Part shown: positions 37,501 to 48,895 of the stretch, piece by piece
Layout of the letters: each line of letters begins with the position of its first letter
Position numbering within the stretch: position 1 is the stretch's first letter
NCBI GenBank assembly: GCA_947179485.1
Contig: OX359247.1
Location: 3,749,060 to 3,813,059, forward strand
Source of the DNA: Allacma fusca
Lineage: Eukaryota; Arthropoda; Collembola; Symphypleona; Sminthuridae
DNA: 64,000 bases
Direction of reading: 5' to 3'
Translations under genes and position numbers: made by a program
The notes under the pieces: model-generated
Told to the model about the DNA's origin: nothing
Database searches by the model: none
Seen by the model: only the letters and a program-made list of their open reading frames with translations

Positions 37501-40500
37501 AATGGGATTAATAAAAAGGTAATCCTATAATATTAAGGAGTTTTATTAAATTCCAAGTCTATTCGAGTTTTCCTTTTTTCCCCTGCACAACTAATTTTTA
37601 TGCTTGAGCTCCGTTGCATCAAAAAAAGGATGCGCCTTTCAATTGGCTTCTTGTTTGGTTTGCCTATATCTTGATAGTGCGGGGCAGAGCAGGCGAGGAA
37701 TAATAAAAAGGAAAAAACATGTCTCGTGGTCATAACAAAATAATAAACTTATGTATGTCTTTAACCTTATCTAACAGTCCGAGTGTTTCATGAAGAAAAT
37801 GATTTTAACTTTTATTGCTTTTTCACTTCTTATCATCCCTGTGATCCGGCGTCCCTACATATCTCTTTAAAAGCATGGATACGGATAGAGCCCGTCACTT
37901 CCAAAGGTTATAGAGGACTATAACTCGTATGTAATTATATATCTCACAATTACAACAATTAAAGGAGCAAATCTGTACTCCTCCAAGTATTTAATTATTG
38001 TTCTGGGTGAGAATGAATGGTCAAATTAGAAACTTGAAGCTAATCATGAAGAGCGTGTGGTGCTCTGGGATCGCTCACAATAAAATTATGTACGTGACGG
38101 TACATTAGAAATCCTTATTTAAAAAAAAGTGAACACGCAGTAAAAAAGATAAGTTGATGGGAGTCCGTCAGCAGTCATGGTAATTCCGCTTTGCTAATCG
38201 ATTACTCCGGAAATGCAAAGATAGCAACAATGGTTCAAAGACATTGGCTCCTCCCGATATGGACTTAATAGAAACAGGACATTAAAAGGATGTAATGACT
38301 ATAGATTCCTGTAATTTATTTTAGTACATACATACATACATCTATAGAGAGGTATTCCATGAGAGAGAAAACTCCAATGACCTACAATAATTCAATTATC
38401 CATGAACATCGAACAGCCATCAATTTTAAGGTTTCAAAAACAGTACTCTTTACTCCAACCCATATCCTAACATTAGCTTTAAGCCGTCTCGAAGTTGACT
38501 GTAATAATAAATTATTAAACGCATAAGAAAAAAAATCCCACCGGTTCACAGCACCCCATCTACAAAGAGCTGGGACAACGACGACACAATGGTGAGAAAA
38601 TAATTTGTCCCCTTACTTTGTCACCAGCATTTGTTTAATTATTACTACCGAAAATTCATGAGCATGTTTATGACTCCATGCATGTCAGAGCATATGAGAG
38701 CCCTAGTTGAGATTTTTGAATGTGTGAATTGCAAATAGTCCCTAATGAGTTGGACAGAGAGTCATTAGGTTTAAAATGTGTTATTTGCTTAACCTGAGGA
38801 CGAGATCACAGAAATACACTTGTACTGACAACCTGGTTTACAAAGACTGGGCCAAACAAATAATTATATCTATTTTTATACATTGAAATGATTATGTATA
38901 CGGCTACGGGACCATTTGAAAAGGACCCGGTCAAATTTCTCTAAATTATATTAAAAATTAAGCCTCCTTTACATAATGAACATTGGAAATAAAAAAAAAG
39001 GGCGGAGTTGAAAGAGAGGAGCTGTTATTTCTGACTAGAGCTGGATTCTGTACACTATATATGTATGTACAAGGTATAGCCCCACATTGACTCTGATGAA
39101 TTGATATGAGGGAGGGAAATGGAAGAAAAGTCGTTCTCATTCCTTCGGCAAGAACGTGACAATTTTGTGCTTTCGATTTTAATCGGAGCTTGAAACTCTT
39201 GTCTTCCATGTGAGTTTCCTTTCTCATTGTAAATTGTAATTGAGGAGGTTTCACTAACTTAAATCCTATGTAATCTTTTGTTATAGTGGTGTGTGTACAG
39301 GGTGATTGACTAGCATCCCCTTAGAGCTCATATCTGTATGCACATCTCAGGAGAAGAACTCAAGTACATATACCTGAGTGAGATATCTGGGACTATTAAA
39401 AAAAGGCAGCTCTGCTTGTATACATACGAAAATCCACTCAAGGTGCTGTATTGAATATGAACTTGAAAATTTTCCCAACATGCAACTCCTGTATAGGAGC
39501 ATTGGAGAGCATCATGCATAAACCACCGACCCTGATCCATTAAACATGATGCAGTTCTTGGGGAATATCTATATATGAAGTATGCATAAGAGTCATTATG
39601 AAGTTCATAATAGGCATAACAGCACCCATGCACACCCCCATCTGTGGCGATGCTACAGTAGCATCTACAGTTGGTCAGTGAGAATGTGTTTCCCCTTCAG
39701 AGGACTAGACAGTTTGTACTCAAGTACAAGAATTTTTTCCTAATTCCATTTACCATTCATTCTTAAAACAAGACCAGGATTTTGTCTCTACACTTTCCAA
39801 GTATACTCTGATACTCATACTAGTATTGGGGTATTGTGTATGTAGATATGTTTTGCATAGCTCCTGGGTACATAAGAAATTACAGATACATTCCTTTGAA
39901 TATACGACTAGTACATTGTAGGTATGAGGCTGTAAAGGCATATGTACATTCTGCAAGAGTATGGTGGAATGCTCTCATGTACTCACAATTAAACGCTTGG
40001 GAAATATTATTTATTCATTAGTTGACCGACTCAGACTTTCCCTTATTCCTGAGACCCTGTTTCAATGAAGAGCCATATGTATGCACTTCCAATCCTTGAA
40101 CTTGGTCTCAAACAAGGAGAAAATATAATTCAGAGGAAATCAAACAAGTCACTACACACAAATCATTCATGCTCAGATAGAATCCACCCCACCTCCACCT
40201 CCTCCTCCTCCCCCTCCTCCCACACATTATAATTGTGTCTCTCTCAATTGAATGAAAAATTCTGAATGCACTTTAATTTCCAAGCTGTACCATCCATCCA
40301 TCCAGCCAGCAGAAAGCCGACAATGCGTAATTAATACTATCGTGAAAGGGATTTACACTCGGACAAAAAATTCAAAGTGTAGAAATAAAAGCCAATTCAA
40401 TGGTTGTAATACTCGGTTGAGCTTGATCAAAAAATTGAGGTTAAGTCGAAAAGTCAAAGCCTTTGGAAAAACTATAATGAAGACATGAAAATGAAATGGT

Positions 40501-41394
40501 AGAGACATGACTAACTGCAAAACTCTTACAAGGGGGGTTTCAAGTCTGTCCGCCAAGTCTTTATTAAATTAGTTGTTAAAACCTTTTCCAGCGGAAAAAA
40601 CTATATCCTTATTTTTGGCTGTCAAAATGATTTTGGTATGTATCCCATATTATTACTAGGCTATGGGAGAGGGCTTTAGTACTTTATTCTTCTGCCAGCT
40701 CAAGGAATATAATTGCATGTAAAATTCAGCAGCTTTTTTTTTATTAATAGGTTTTTTTCCCCTACTCTTTGGCTCAGCTCTGAAAGCTACAATGACTTAG
40801 TATCACGACGACCATGTTAAACTTTATCTTTAAATTATGCCTTATAGCTTCACTCTATTGACTTAAAAAGGCAAAAGGTGAGGAAGGTAAACCCATTTAA
40901 ATGAATGGTATATACAGATCTCTCTGAAGGCTCACAAGAAAAATTCAATTTCTTGCTTATGTGGGTTTACGATGTACCAACTTGGCTTCTCATGTTATCA
41001 TCATGTATATGTAACTATTTACACTGGTGCACATGGCACTGCATATGGACGTATGTGACCACAAGGGCTGGGTTCCCCAGTAATCTTTACTTTTAGCACT
41101 ATGTACTATTCTCTATGTATACGTCCACACAAACACACACCAATCTGTTTTTTTTGTAGTCATGGAGGAACACTGCTTGAAGGATTCGCTTCGTAATTCT
41201 CAAAGTCTTTGCCCTGAGTGAGAGATAGATACTGAGGGAGTATATATGTATGTACAGTAGTGACAATACCCAAGAATACTTTTGCTAAATAGAAAGGATA
41301 AGTACGACTGTCTGTCTCACTTCAAGAATGTGTATGACTGAGTGAGTCCATTGCCACTGACAATTAGTTTTTATGGATTTATATGTAAAGATCC

Positions 41395-41423
41395 TATATA
41401 TTTATATATATATATATATATAT
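41395..41423. repeat. (TA)n microsatellite
   Basis: TA dinucleotide run interrupted once by TTT. Confidence 0.85.
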
Positions 41424-41817
41424 GTGGAAGGAGCTCTGGATCTTCTTTCCCTGTATTGAGACTCATTTGATTTCTTCTGTTGTGTATCTGGATCTACATA
41501 CATTTTACATATTGATCCTCAAGTGTGGAAGTACTGCAAGTGCAGACTAAAAGGCTATGTGCCTGCATGGAAGGCAGGGATTGATTGACAATTATTTATT
41601 ATTCTTGCAATTAGCACGGCTTATGGGCTTCACAAATATGTACATACCATTTAGTATATTTATGATAGAGCCTATACCTGTATGTAGGAACATACATATT
41701 TGGTAATCCCTTTACTATACCTTTGGCTACTAAACCTAGAATAAAAAGCAATCATCACAAGCAAGGTGCGTGCAAATAATTTTTTTTAACGGGGGAGGTT
41801 CAGAATTAATTATAATT

Positions 41818-41838
41818 AGAGAGAGAGAGAGAGAGAGA
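41818..41838. repeat. (GA)n microsatellite
   Basis: Uninterrupted GA run of about 10 units. Confidence 0.9.
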
Positions 41839-42357
41839 TTAGACACAGATTTTTCCCACTGTTTATTTATTAGCCTTGAACTTCTCAAATAAATACTGTT
41901 TGGTAAGTCCCATTGTAGTAGAGTTTACCGTTATTTTAAATTATAACGAGATATATTTACTTTCAAAAGGAACTCTATCAAATAAATGGGTGTCTACTCA
42001 ATTAGGAGCATTTTGCAAATTAATTTCTTTTAGAATTAAATGTATTTTCGCAAATTAATAAATATTTGAGGTTAGTTTCTCGAAAAATCAAGTGTGGAGG
42101 TGGTGACTGTTGCATTTGAGTATCTACTTAGCACAGTAAGCAAGTAAAAAAAAACACTGTAGAATAAATAGATGTATATACGTTTCACTCCCAGGGGAAA
42201 TAAGGATGCAGTCGTAGGATTTAATATTACTTGGAGTAATGATATGGGTGCATATTTGTGTGCGGTAGGCAGAGAGTTTGATGCACTCGTCATGAAAAAT
42301 TAAACTTGTAATTAATTACTTTCTTGATATAACGGTGTTTATTTTTCTCCTCTACAG

Positions 42358-42541
42358 TCATCCTATACTCCCGAGTGTGGACATACATATGGAGTTTCCG
42401 CGGGCTCTGATGCATTGAAAAACCAAATTAAAACCCCTATTAGACAGATGAGCATTTTCCGTAATGAGTTGACTCTCCTGATTATTTCCAACTCTATTTG
42501 GACAGAGCTTTCGAATTTTCCATTCGGGCTCCTTATATGAA
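42358..42541 (+). other. Candidate internal exon after a strong acceptor
   Basis: A strong pyrimidine-rich acceptor (tttttctcctctacag, ending at 42357) is followed by a frame open for about 60 codons (SSYTPECGHTYGVSAGSDAL at its start), closing at TGA near 42539. An internal GTAATG near 42460 could be a donor. The peptide is not recognised and no neighbouring exon was found, so this is only a candidate. Confidence 0.2.
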
Positions 42542-43462
42542 CTTGGGACTCCACCATGGGTCTTCAGCTCGAGGTTCTGTCTCGAAGTTTTTGGTGGTGC
42601 TCCAATGTAAATCAGGATATGAATCTTTGATCTTTACAAGGGATGTCCATTGTAATTATGAGCAACTCACAAGAGAGGAGTACAAGTAAGGCTTGGGCTC
42701 TGAGACTGATGGGTTTTGAATGAGGATTATAAACAGTAAATGTTCACATTTGCCAAATCTGCAGATTATAAGGGGGTAGGTTGGTGAAGAGACTGGGAAT
42801 AGGGCTCGGGCTCTTAGTACTTGATGTATGGTTTGTGGTCATAAACCTTGAGTAAATACTAGTTCTTAGTCTGTCCTGCCCCAGTACTATTTGCTTTTAA
42901 CGCCCGGCAGTCCTTTACAATCTCTCTTGTATGCATCTCATGATAAAGTCATCCGGATTGAGATGATGCAGTTTTCTAGAAGCTTGGAGGAAGCAGCTGG
43001 GAATTTACTATGAATTCTTGGCTATAACGAACTAACGTGATCTTATTCATTTATGTAATTACGTGTGTATATGAATCATGAATCATTCTTAACCCTTTCC
43101 GAAGGACTCTGACTGGCTACGTCAGGATTTGAAGTAAATTTTACCATTACCTCACTTGTTTACTTGCTTTCGTGGAGCTGAATAAATTTAATGTCGTTTT
43201 GTTGGTATCATGGTAATTTGAAGGATAATTGACCTTGTGTTTAATTTGACGGCTAAACAACTGCTTCTGGAAATTCTAGTTATGACGTTTTGTTTTTTCT
43301 TGTCTTGAGCATATAGGATCTGTACTACAGAATCTCCGTATATTATTGATACGTCAGTTCAGAAGAAGCCATCGCTTGGTTCTGAGTATTATTGTTGCTT
43401 CACTTGTTCGTTTAAGAAAAAAAAGCTGTTTTGATAACATTTGCTATTTCGTTGATTGCATC

Positions 43463-43819
43463 ATGAAAAGCGTCATATTTTGTGCCCTTTCCGTCCTCGT
43501 CCTCATAAACTTGGCTAATATTCCCTCAACTGAGGCTAAAGGTATCCATTCAATGTTCATTTAAATTTCTTACATACAAAATCAATTCCGAGTTTGAGGG
43601 CCCGTATACATAGCCCATAGCCTTGGAAGGATTTGTTTGAAATTCTCTTGACAAGGAAAAATTATAATCATTTTTTACATTTTAGAGTTCAAATCCACAT
43701 GCTTCACTGGGAATTGCTATTTGGAAGCCAGCTGCAACCGGGCCTGTAAGAGCTGTGCTAATAAAAAAGCAAATTCTGGAAGATGTATTGGGACACAATG
43801 CTATTGTAACGACTCTTAG
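43463..43819 (+). CDS. Defensin-like CS-alpha-beta secreted peptide, two exons
   Basis: Exons 43463-43541 and 43686-43819 join through GTATCC...TTTTAG in phase 1 to give a 70-residue precursor. Residues 1 to about 24 are a signal peptide (MKSVIFCALSVLVLINLANI, then ending near STEA). The mature part, about 45 residues, has eight cysteines spaced C-x4-C-x5-C-x3-C-x2-C-x9-C-x4-C-x-C. The CNRAC (C-x3-C) and CYC (C-x-C) pair is the hallmark of the cysteine-stabilised alpha-beta fold, and GRCIGTQC fits the gamma-core (G-x-C...C) of antimicrobial peptides. The likely role is innate immune defence in secreted fluids; channel-blocking peptides share this fold and cannot be excluded. The upstream in-frame stretch to 43346 is untranslated, since the signal peptide begins at 43463. 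Confidence 0.82.
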
Positions 43820-44077
43820 GTGCAGCTGTATTAATTACTTGCATCATTTCTAATCTGAGAGGAGCCTCATCCAAAATGGATTGACTACAGATAATACTCT
43901 TGTAATCTAATTATATAATTATATATAACTGAACGTCTGAATCTATTTCCTGGAGGTTTCCTCAAGTATTCTATTTGTATTGAATTTTAATGCATTTGTT
44001 TATAAATGAGTGTCAAATTTTGATAATGGCTCTGTAATAATTAGGCACAAGGAACTTATGTATGTATTTCTACCTTT

Positions 44078-44083
44078 AATAAA
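44078..44083 (+). terminator. Polyadenylation signal of the defensin-like gene
   Basis: AATAAA lies 258 bases after the stop codon and is the first perfect signal downstream. Confidence 0.5.
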
Positions 44084-45149
44084 TTTTGACATTTTAAACT
44101 ATGTGCATGGCTTCATACTCCACAAGTCAACCCGTAGTGAACAATAGTGGAAATTTAGATCCATGCAAAATTAAATACATTCTGAAAACTATAAATTTGT
44201 TCGGGAAAATTTCAGGGTACCTTTGCAGGGTTCTGAAGATGATACTGACTGCAGATTGTGTATTACTTGTTACTGAAAAACAATCAAATGACTTCCAGAA
44301 TTGAAGTCCAGAGACGTGTGAGTATTTGCAAGGGATTTAAAAAAATTGTTTTTATATTCAATTCAAGGATTTACCTCTGAATGAAGAAGTATGCCTGTCT
44401 CAATAAATAATCAAAAAGGGAAACCCTGCCAACATCAGATCGTATAACTATCTCAATCTTGAAAACTGAGAGAAAGGTCTGGGTTAAAATCTCACAATCA
44501 GTGTGCTTCCACTTGGTCTCTCTTACAGTACGTCAACGTTAAGCACTTGTTTTTATTCTAGTACAAAATAATAATGAATTCCTTATCTCCATGATACCTA
44601 ATAAGTAATAGGTAAATGTCTTATGGCTTTTAAATCCGTCACTGCTCATTATAGCAATGGCGTGGGAATCCCAGATACTTATTATTGTTTAGGGATTCTG
44701 AAACGAGCTTTGGCCCTACTATTCAAACGTAAGGGTTGCGTTTGGAAGTCAGTACTGCATCAGGAGTAACTTAATCCCTGACTTGAGCTTTTTTTCTAAT
44801 AATTTTAAGTTATTCCTCCACCCTTGGACAACTATAGGCTCAATATTAAAAGCAAGAGTTAATTATACGCGAAAGATCTGGGCTGCTTCTTCCAGAATAA
44901 AGGGCTGGATTTAACAAGAGGTTAACGATATCACGATGAAGTTGTATTTTTTCTGCAGGCACTTCGCGTATTTTGAGGAGGAGAGAGGCAAGACGGCATG
45001 ACTATTTTGGGAAATTTTACAGGAGAAACAAAAATTCTTGTATGAGTCCGTAACAGTTGAGAATTACCAAATACTAACAATTTTAAATTAAAGAGTATTG
45101 CCGTTGATGTATTATCCTATATTATTAAATATCCCGGAGATTTATTCCC
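44084..45149. other. Spacer, no gene seen
   Basis: AT-rich sequence between the defensin-like gene and repeat copy III. No supported frame. Confidence 0.35.
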
Positions 45150-46546
45150 GAAAGGCTTACGATCGTAACTTCAGCCGTAGCTTTGAAGTTACGATAGTTG
45201 GTTTTCTTCAGAAAAATATTGTAAAAACGTAAGGTCTCATAAAATGGTAAAAGTTGTCGTAGCTTTACGACAAGGTAAGTGCAGTCGTCAGACTTTACGA
45301 TCAATTCTCTGGGATGGTTTGTATTAAGTTAGCACAAGTTAATTTTTGGACGAATTCCTCAGAACACAATGACCATTTCCGGACAACATCCATCTCCACA
45401 CGGCGTTAATTGTCGCACAAGTTGCCAATTAAACAATGTCATATTTTGATAATGAACAAAGAATTTTTCAGGAAGATCTTGATAAGGATATAATATTAAA
45501 AAATATTCCTTTTCCCAAAAACCCGACGTTACATCTGGTGTGGCAACGTGCCACAGCGTGTCAAGAATCCTCTCAGCCTCTATTTTTCGAAAGGAGCGAC
45601 AATACATTTCCTAGAGCAGGACGCTAATCTAATGCTAATTTTATAACTAATCGTTAGTGTAGATACTTAAATAAAGCTAATGAATTACTTTTTCCAAAAG
45701 AATCCTGTCGACAAGTCTTAAAACTACCATAATGTAAATTAACAAATTAATTCTTTCCTGCATGCATATTTTTGCGGTTTGATCAAATGAAGTCTTTAAA
45801 CTCGTAAAATCTTTTAAAAATGAGTATTTATTACATATACACTCTTTTTAGAAAACTAAATTCTGATTCTTAAATTGAGATGCTGCGGTAGAGCGAAAAA
45901 TAAGGATTGTGTTTAAGGGGAATAAGTTCACATGTTTTGACCCCTATAGAGAAAATGCTCTTAAAAGGGGACTCTTATGTTGGGAGTGTACTGTACGCAT
46001 GTCAATTCCTGCTGCTTCTGGAAAACTCAAGGTACCAATGGAAAGGTTGTTGTTGGCATGCGTGAGTTGAGTACACCCCATGGACGCTTTCAAAGTGTCC
46101 CAAAACATTAAGTACCCTTTCACTTCTCCATTACTTTTTATATTGACCTGAGATCCTTGGAGTCCCAGTTTACTTTTTCTTGTGGAGCCAATGTGCACCT
46201 GTCCATCGTTCCTATTAAAGACTGTATTTGAGTGCTACGTACAAAACTTTTATTCGACCCTATGGAATGGCTTGGAACGGGACACTTCTGAGCTCTTGTA
46301 CCGAAGTCACCAAGCAGCTACGTTTTATCTCATAAGTTCAAGTAAGTCCCAATCCTCCGAGCATTTAAAAAAAATTTTTGTGGATCTTTTTTTTTCTTTT
46401 AGTGTGTTGTATTAAGAATTTGGTATTATGTTAATGGTACGTAAAGAATTCAATGACGAGTTTCAAAAACTTTTAATAACATATCCCCAAAAATACAGAA
46501 TCAAACAATTTGGGGAATGCTTGTTTATTCGGTTCAGAGGCTAAAA
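45150..46546 (+). repeat. Interspersed repeat family, copy III (best preserved)
   Basis: It begins with a gatcgtaacttc/gaagttacgat inverted leader, shares tattaagttagcacaagtt, tgtcgcacaagttgcca and aaaaatattccttttccc with copies I and II, and ends near ggttcagaggct. At about 1.4 kb it is the longest copy. It contains the family's open frame at 45436-45627 (MSYFDNEQRIFQEDLDKDII..., 63 residues), intact here but cut short in copy II. No terminal inverted repeat or target duplication was established, so the class is unknown. Confidence 0.65.
45436..45627 (+). CDS. Short open frame of the repeat family
   Basis: A 63-residue frame, MSYFDNEQRIFQEDLDKDII at the start and then KNIPFPKNPTLHLVWQRATA. 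Copy II keeps the same reading (FDNG.GIFQ, KNIPFPKNPTLHL.WQRAT.CQES) despite nucleotide changes, which hints at past selection on the protein. I recognise no domain. It is likely an exon or decayed N-terminus of a transposon protein rather than a host gene. Confidence 0.3.
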   Translation: MSYFDNEQRIFQEDLDKDIILKNIPFPKNPTLHLVWQRATACQESSQPLFFERSDNTFPRAGR

Positions 46547-48458
46547 TGATTTCTATGTACTGGGTAAGTTTGGTGGGTAGATCTCAAATCTGAAGGTCTC
46601 AGTGGTGACACGTATAGATACTTTTGAAGAAATGCGGGGTCAAAGGTCACGCTATCCACTATTATGGTACTAATGTCACTGGTCTCGCACTAAATTTAGG
46701 AAATTGTAACTTACGAAGCGTAAATTTTGTTCGAGAATAAGCCCCTGGGTCCGTTGATACAAAAATTTACGTTTTGGACAACACTTGGGCTTTTCCGTTT
46801 CAATAAAAAATGTTAATAAGTAATGATCCTGAGTTCAAGTACAGATATACCATTCTTGTATTACTGTCATACTTATAATAATTATCGTAGCTATTAACTT
46901 GGTCCTATGAATACGGTATGCATTGAAAAATTAGAGGAGAATTTCCGGATATTTAGAAGCAGGACCTGTGACCGTATTTCGTTTTGTAGCCTTTTATGGT
47001 ATTAAGCTAATTAATCCACCCACTCCTAATCCCCCTTGATCTTTAGGATTTACCAATGACCCTTGCGTTGGAGCAGTTTATTACAAAATAGAACAATGGG
47101 CTTAATCGGTTCACATATACACTCCATACATGTATCTAGTGTGTTGGTCGAGAGAAAGAAATGATTTATTTCACTAACCTCTGAACTCTATTTGCGTAAA
47201 GGTTAACCCCCACCACAATCGTACATGATACAATACTAAATTCATTTATTTCAACAATTCATTCTTCTATCAGTTCATGAGTCTATACTCCATCAATTTA
47301 TGGACTATTGTTAGTCTCTAAAACTGAGACCCCATCGATACTATAACATCCTCTAAAAGAGTCTTGCTTTATCCGACTGACATTCAAAAATCTTCGTAAA
47401 ATGTGTAGTCCCATGAGTCCTGACAAATGAACCCAAGAATTTAAACTTGGCCAAACAATAGATACCTATTTGAATACAAAAATATATGTGAAAAAAAGGA
47501 GCGTATAGAGCGCATTTCAGGATCAACATCAGCAGGTTGTGGATAGCCTTGTTCCCAGCTTATTGTCGGGTCTATTACAAATATGCATTAATTCTACAAT
47601 TTATTTGCAAACAAAAGATTCAAAATGCAATAAACATAATTCACTGGGACTTTCTAGCGGTTTCAAAATCTATGAATGTCTACCACAACTCCAGACTTTC
47701 TTTTTAATTCATTTCATTTACTCATATGACTTCAAGTTTAAAAAATTGCAATCGTAAATTATATTGGGGGCTGTAAAAAAGACTGCTGCTGTTTCCGGAC
47801 TGAATTAACAGGAAACCCACATATCGTCAATATGTCGTCACAGATGACGCTTAGATTCTTCCAGCCCATTGCCGAGACTCCCTGAGAAGATTGAAACCTC
47901 TGGATAGATGTCAGGCATCTGCAATTGGAACAAAGACAGAACGGCGTCTCTAAATTCTTCCTCCCAGTTTACTCTCCCGCATTCAGCCCTCTGCCCATCT
48001 AAATGTTAGGCAATTCCGTCACACTTCATTATTCCGGAGCGGAATTGTTCCTTAATGGGAATTCCATTCTGGAGGTTAATTTCCTCCTCACAAGATATTT
48101 GGGATAGGATCTCCCAAGACCCAGTTGGAATGAGGAGCCTGAGCACAAACCAACAAAATGATTTGAACAATATAATAATTATCAGTAATGTCCCGTCACC
48201 TCATCAGAGGACTCCAAACACTGAATTTATTTTGTCAGCCTCGAGAATGTAACCCATGACGTCGGACTCGTATACTAAAATCACATTTGAGCCCACTCAG
48301 CCTCAACATACGTTGAGATGACGGCGGATTCAATAAATCTCTCTTGCTCCATTTCCACCTCCCATGTTAGATCATATAGTCTACTCAGGGCACTCACATA
48401 ATGTCTCAGCTTTGAAAATAGAAGCTTTTAATTTAAATTTTAAAACTTTTTCCAGAAT
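46547..48458. other. Gene-poor DNA
   Basis: No gene is supported. On the minus strand a frame without a start codon (about 48005-47838, containing NWEEEFRDAVLSLFQLQMPD) has coding flavour and is listed as a finding only. Confidence 0.3.
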
Positions 48459-48895
48459 TCAAAATTTTTGTCTCCTTGGAGGAGTACAGTAGTTATGGGT
48501 TGTGTATATGTACGTCAAGGGCGTACATATACGGGATGCCGTACCCATTTCTAGTACGATCCATTTCTCCAGTACTCTCTCCAAGTAAATGGCACAATGT
48601 CCCAGATCTCCCTCCCTTGGAGAATCTAGCGTTGGAAAAGTTCTGGATACATCCAGTCTGGGAAGCAGGAGCAGAAGATGGGAGAGATCGGGCTGAGTCT
48701 GTAGGATCAAGTGGACCGACTCTTCTGACAGGCATTCGCACTGTGGAACCCCGCATAGAAGCGTCTGTACCACCGCACATTTACCGCCTTTTCCTCCATC
48801 TCATCTACCAAGTCCCATAAAGGGTGAAACGAAAAGCTAATCGTATCTTTCCCCACACTTATACTCCCGATACTAAAAATGTCACTTACTCTCAA
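48459..48895 (-). other. Stretch open in several frames, possible exon
   Basis: Two minus-strand frames (48780-48493 and 48773-48459) and one plus-strand frame (48476-48820) are open together, and a further minus frame reaches 48895 (WDLVDEMEEKAVNVRWYRRF). The region is GC-richer than its surroundings. On the minus strand an acceptor (GGTGGTACAG near 48762) and a donor (GAAATGG/GTACGG near 48542) could frame an exon of about 220 bases. No homology is recognised; GC-rich noncoding DNA would also look like this. Confidence 0.22.

Larger units (their letters stand above)
33043..42357. other. Long gene-free region
   Basis: About 9 kb with no convincing exon, RNA gene or transposon end on either strand. 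It holds (CA)n at 33693-33731, (GT)n at 34477-34506, a Pro-codon-like CCT/CCA tract at 40190-40224, (TA)n at 41395-41423 and (GA)n at 41818-41838. It may be intron or cis-regulatory DNA of a gene outside the window (inference). Confidence 0.35.
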
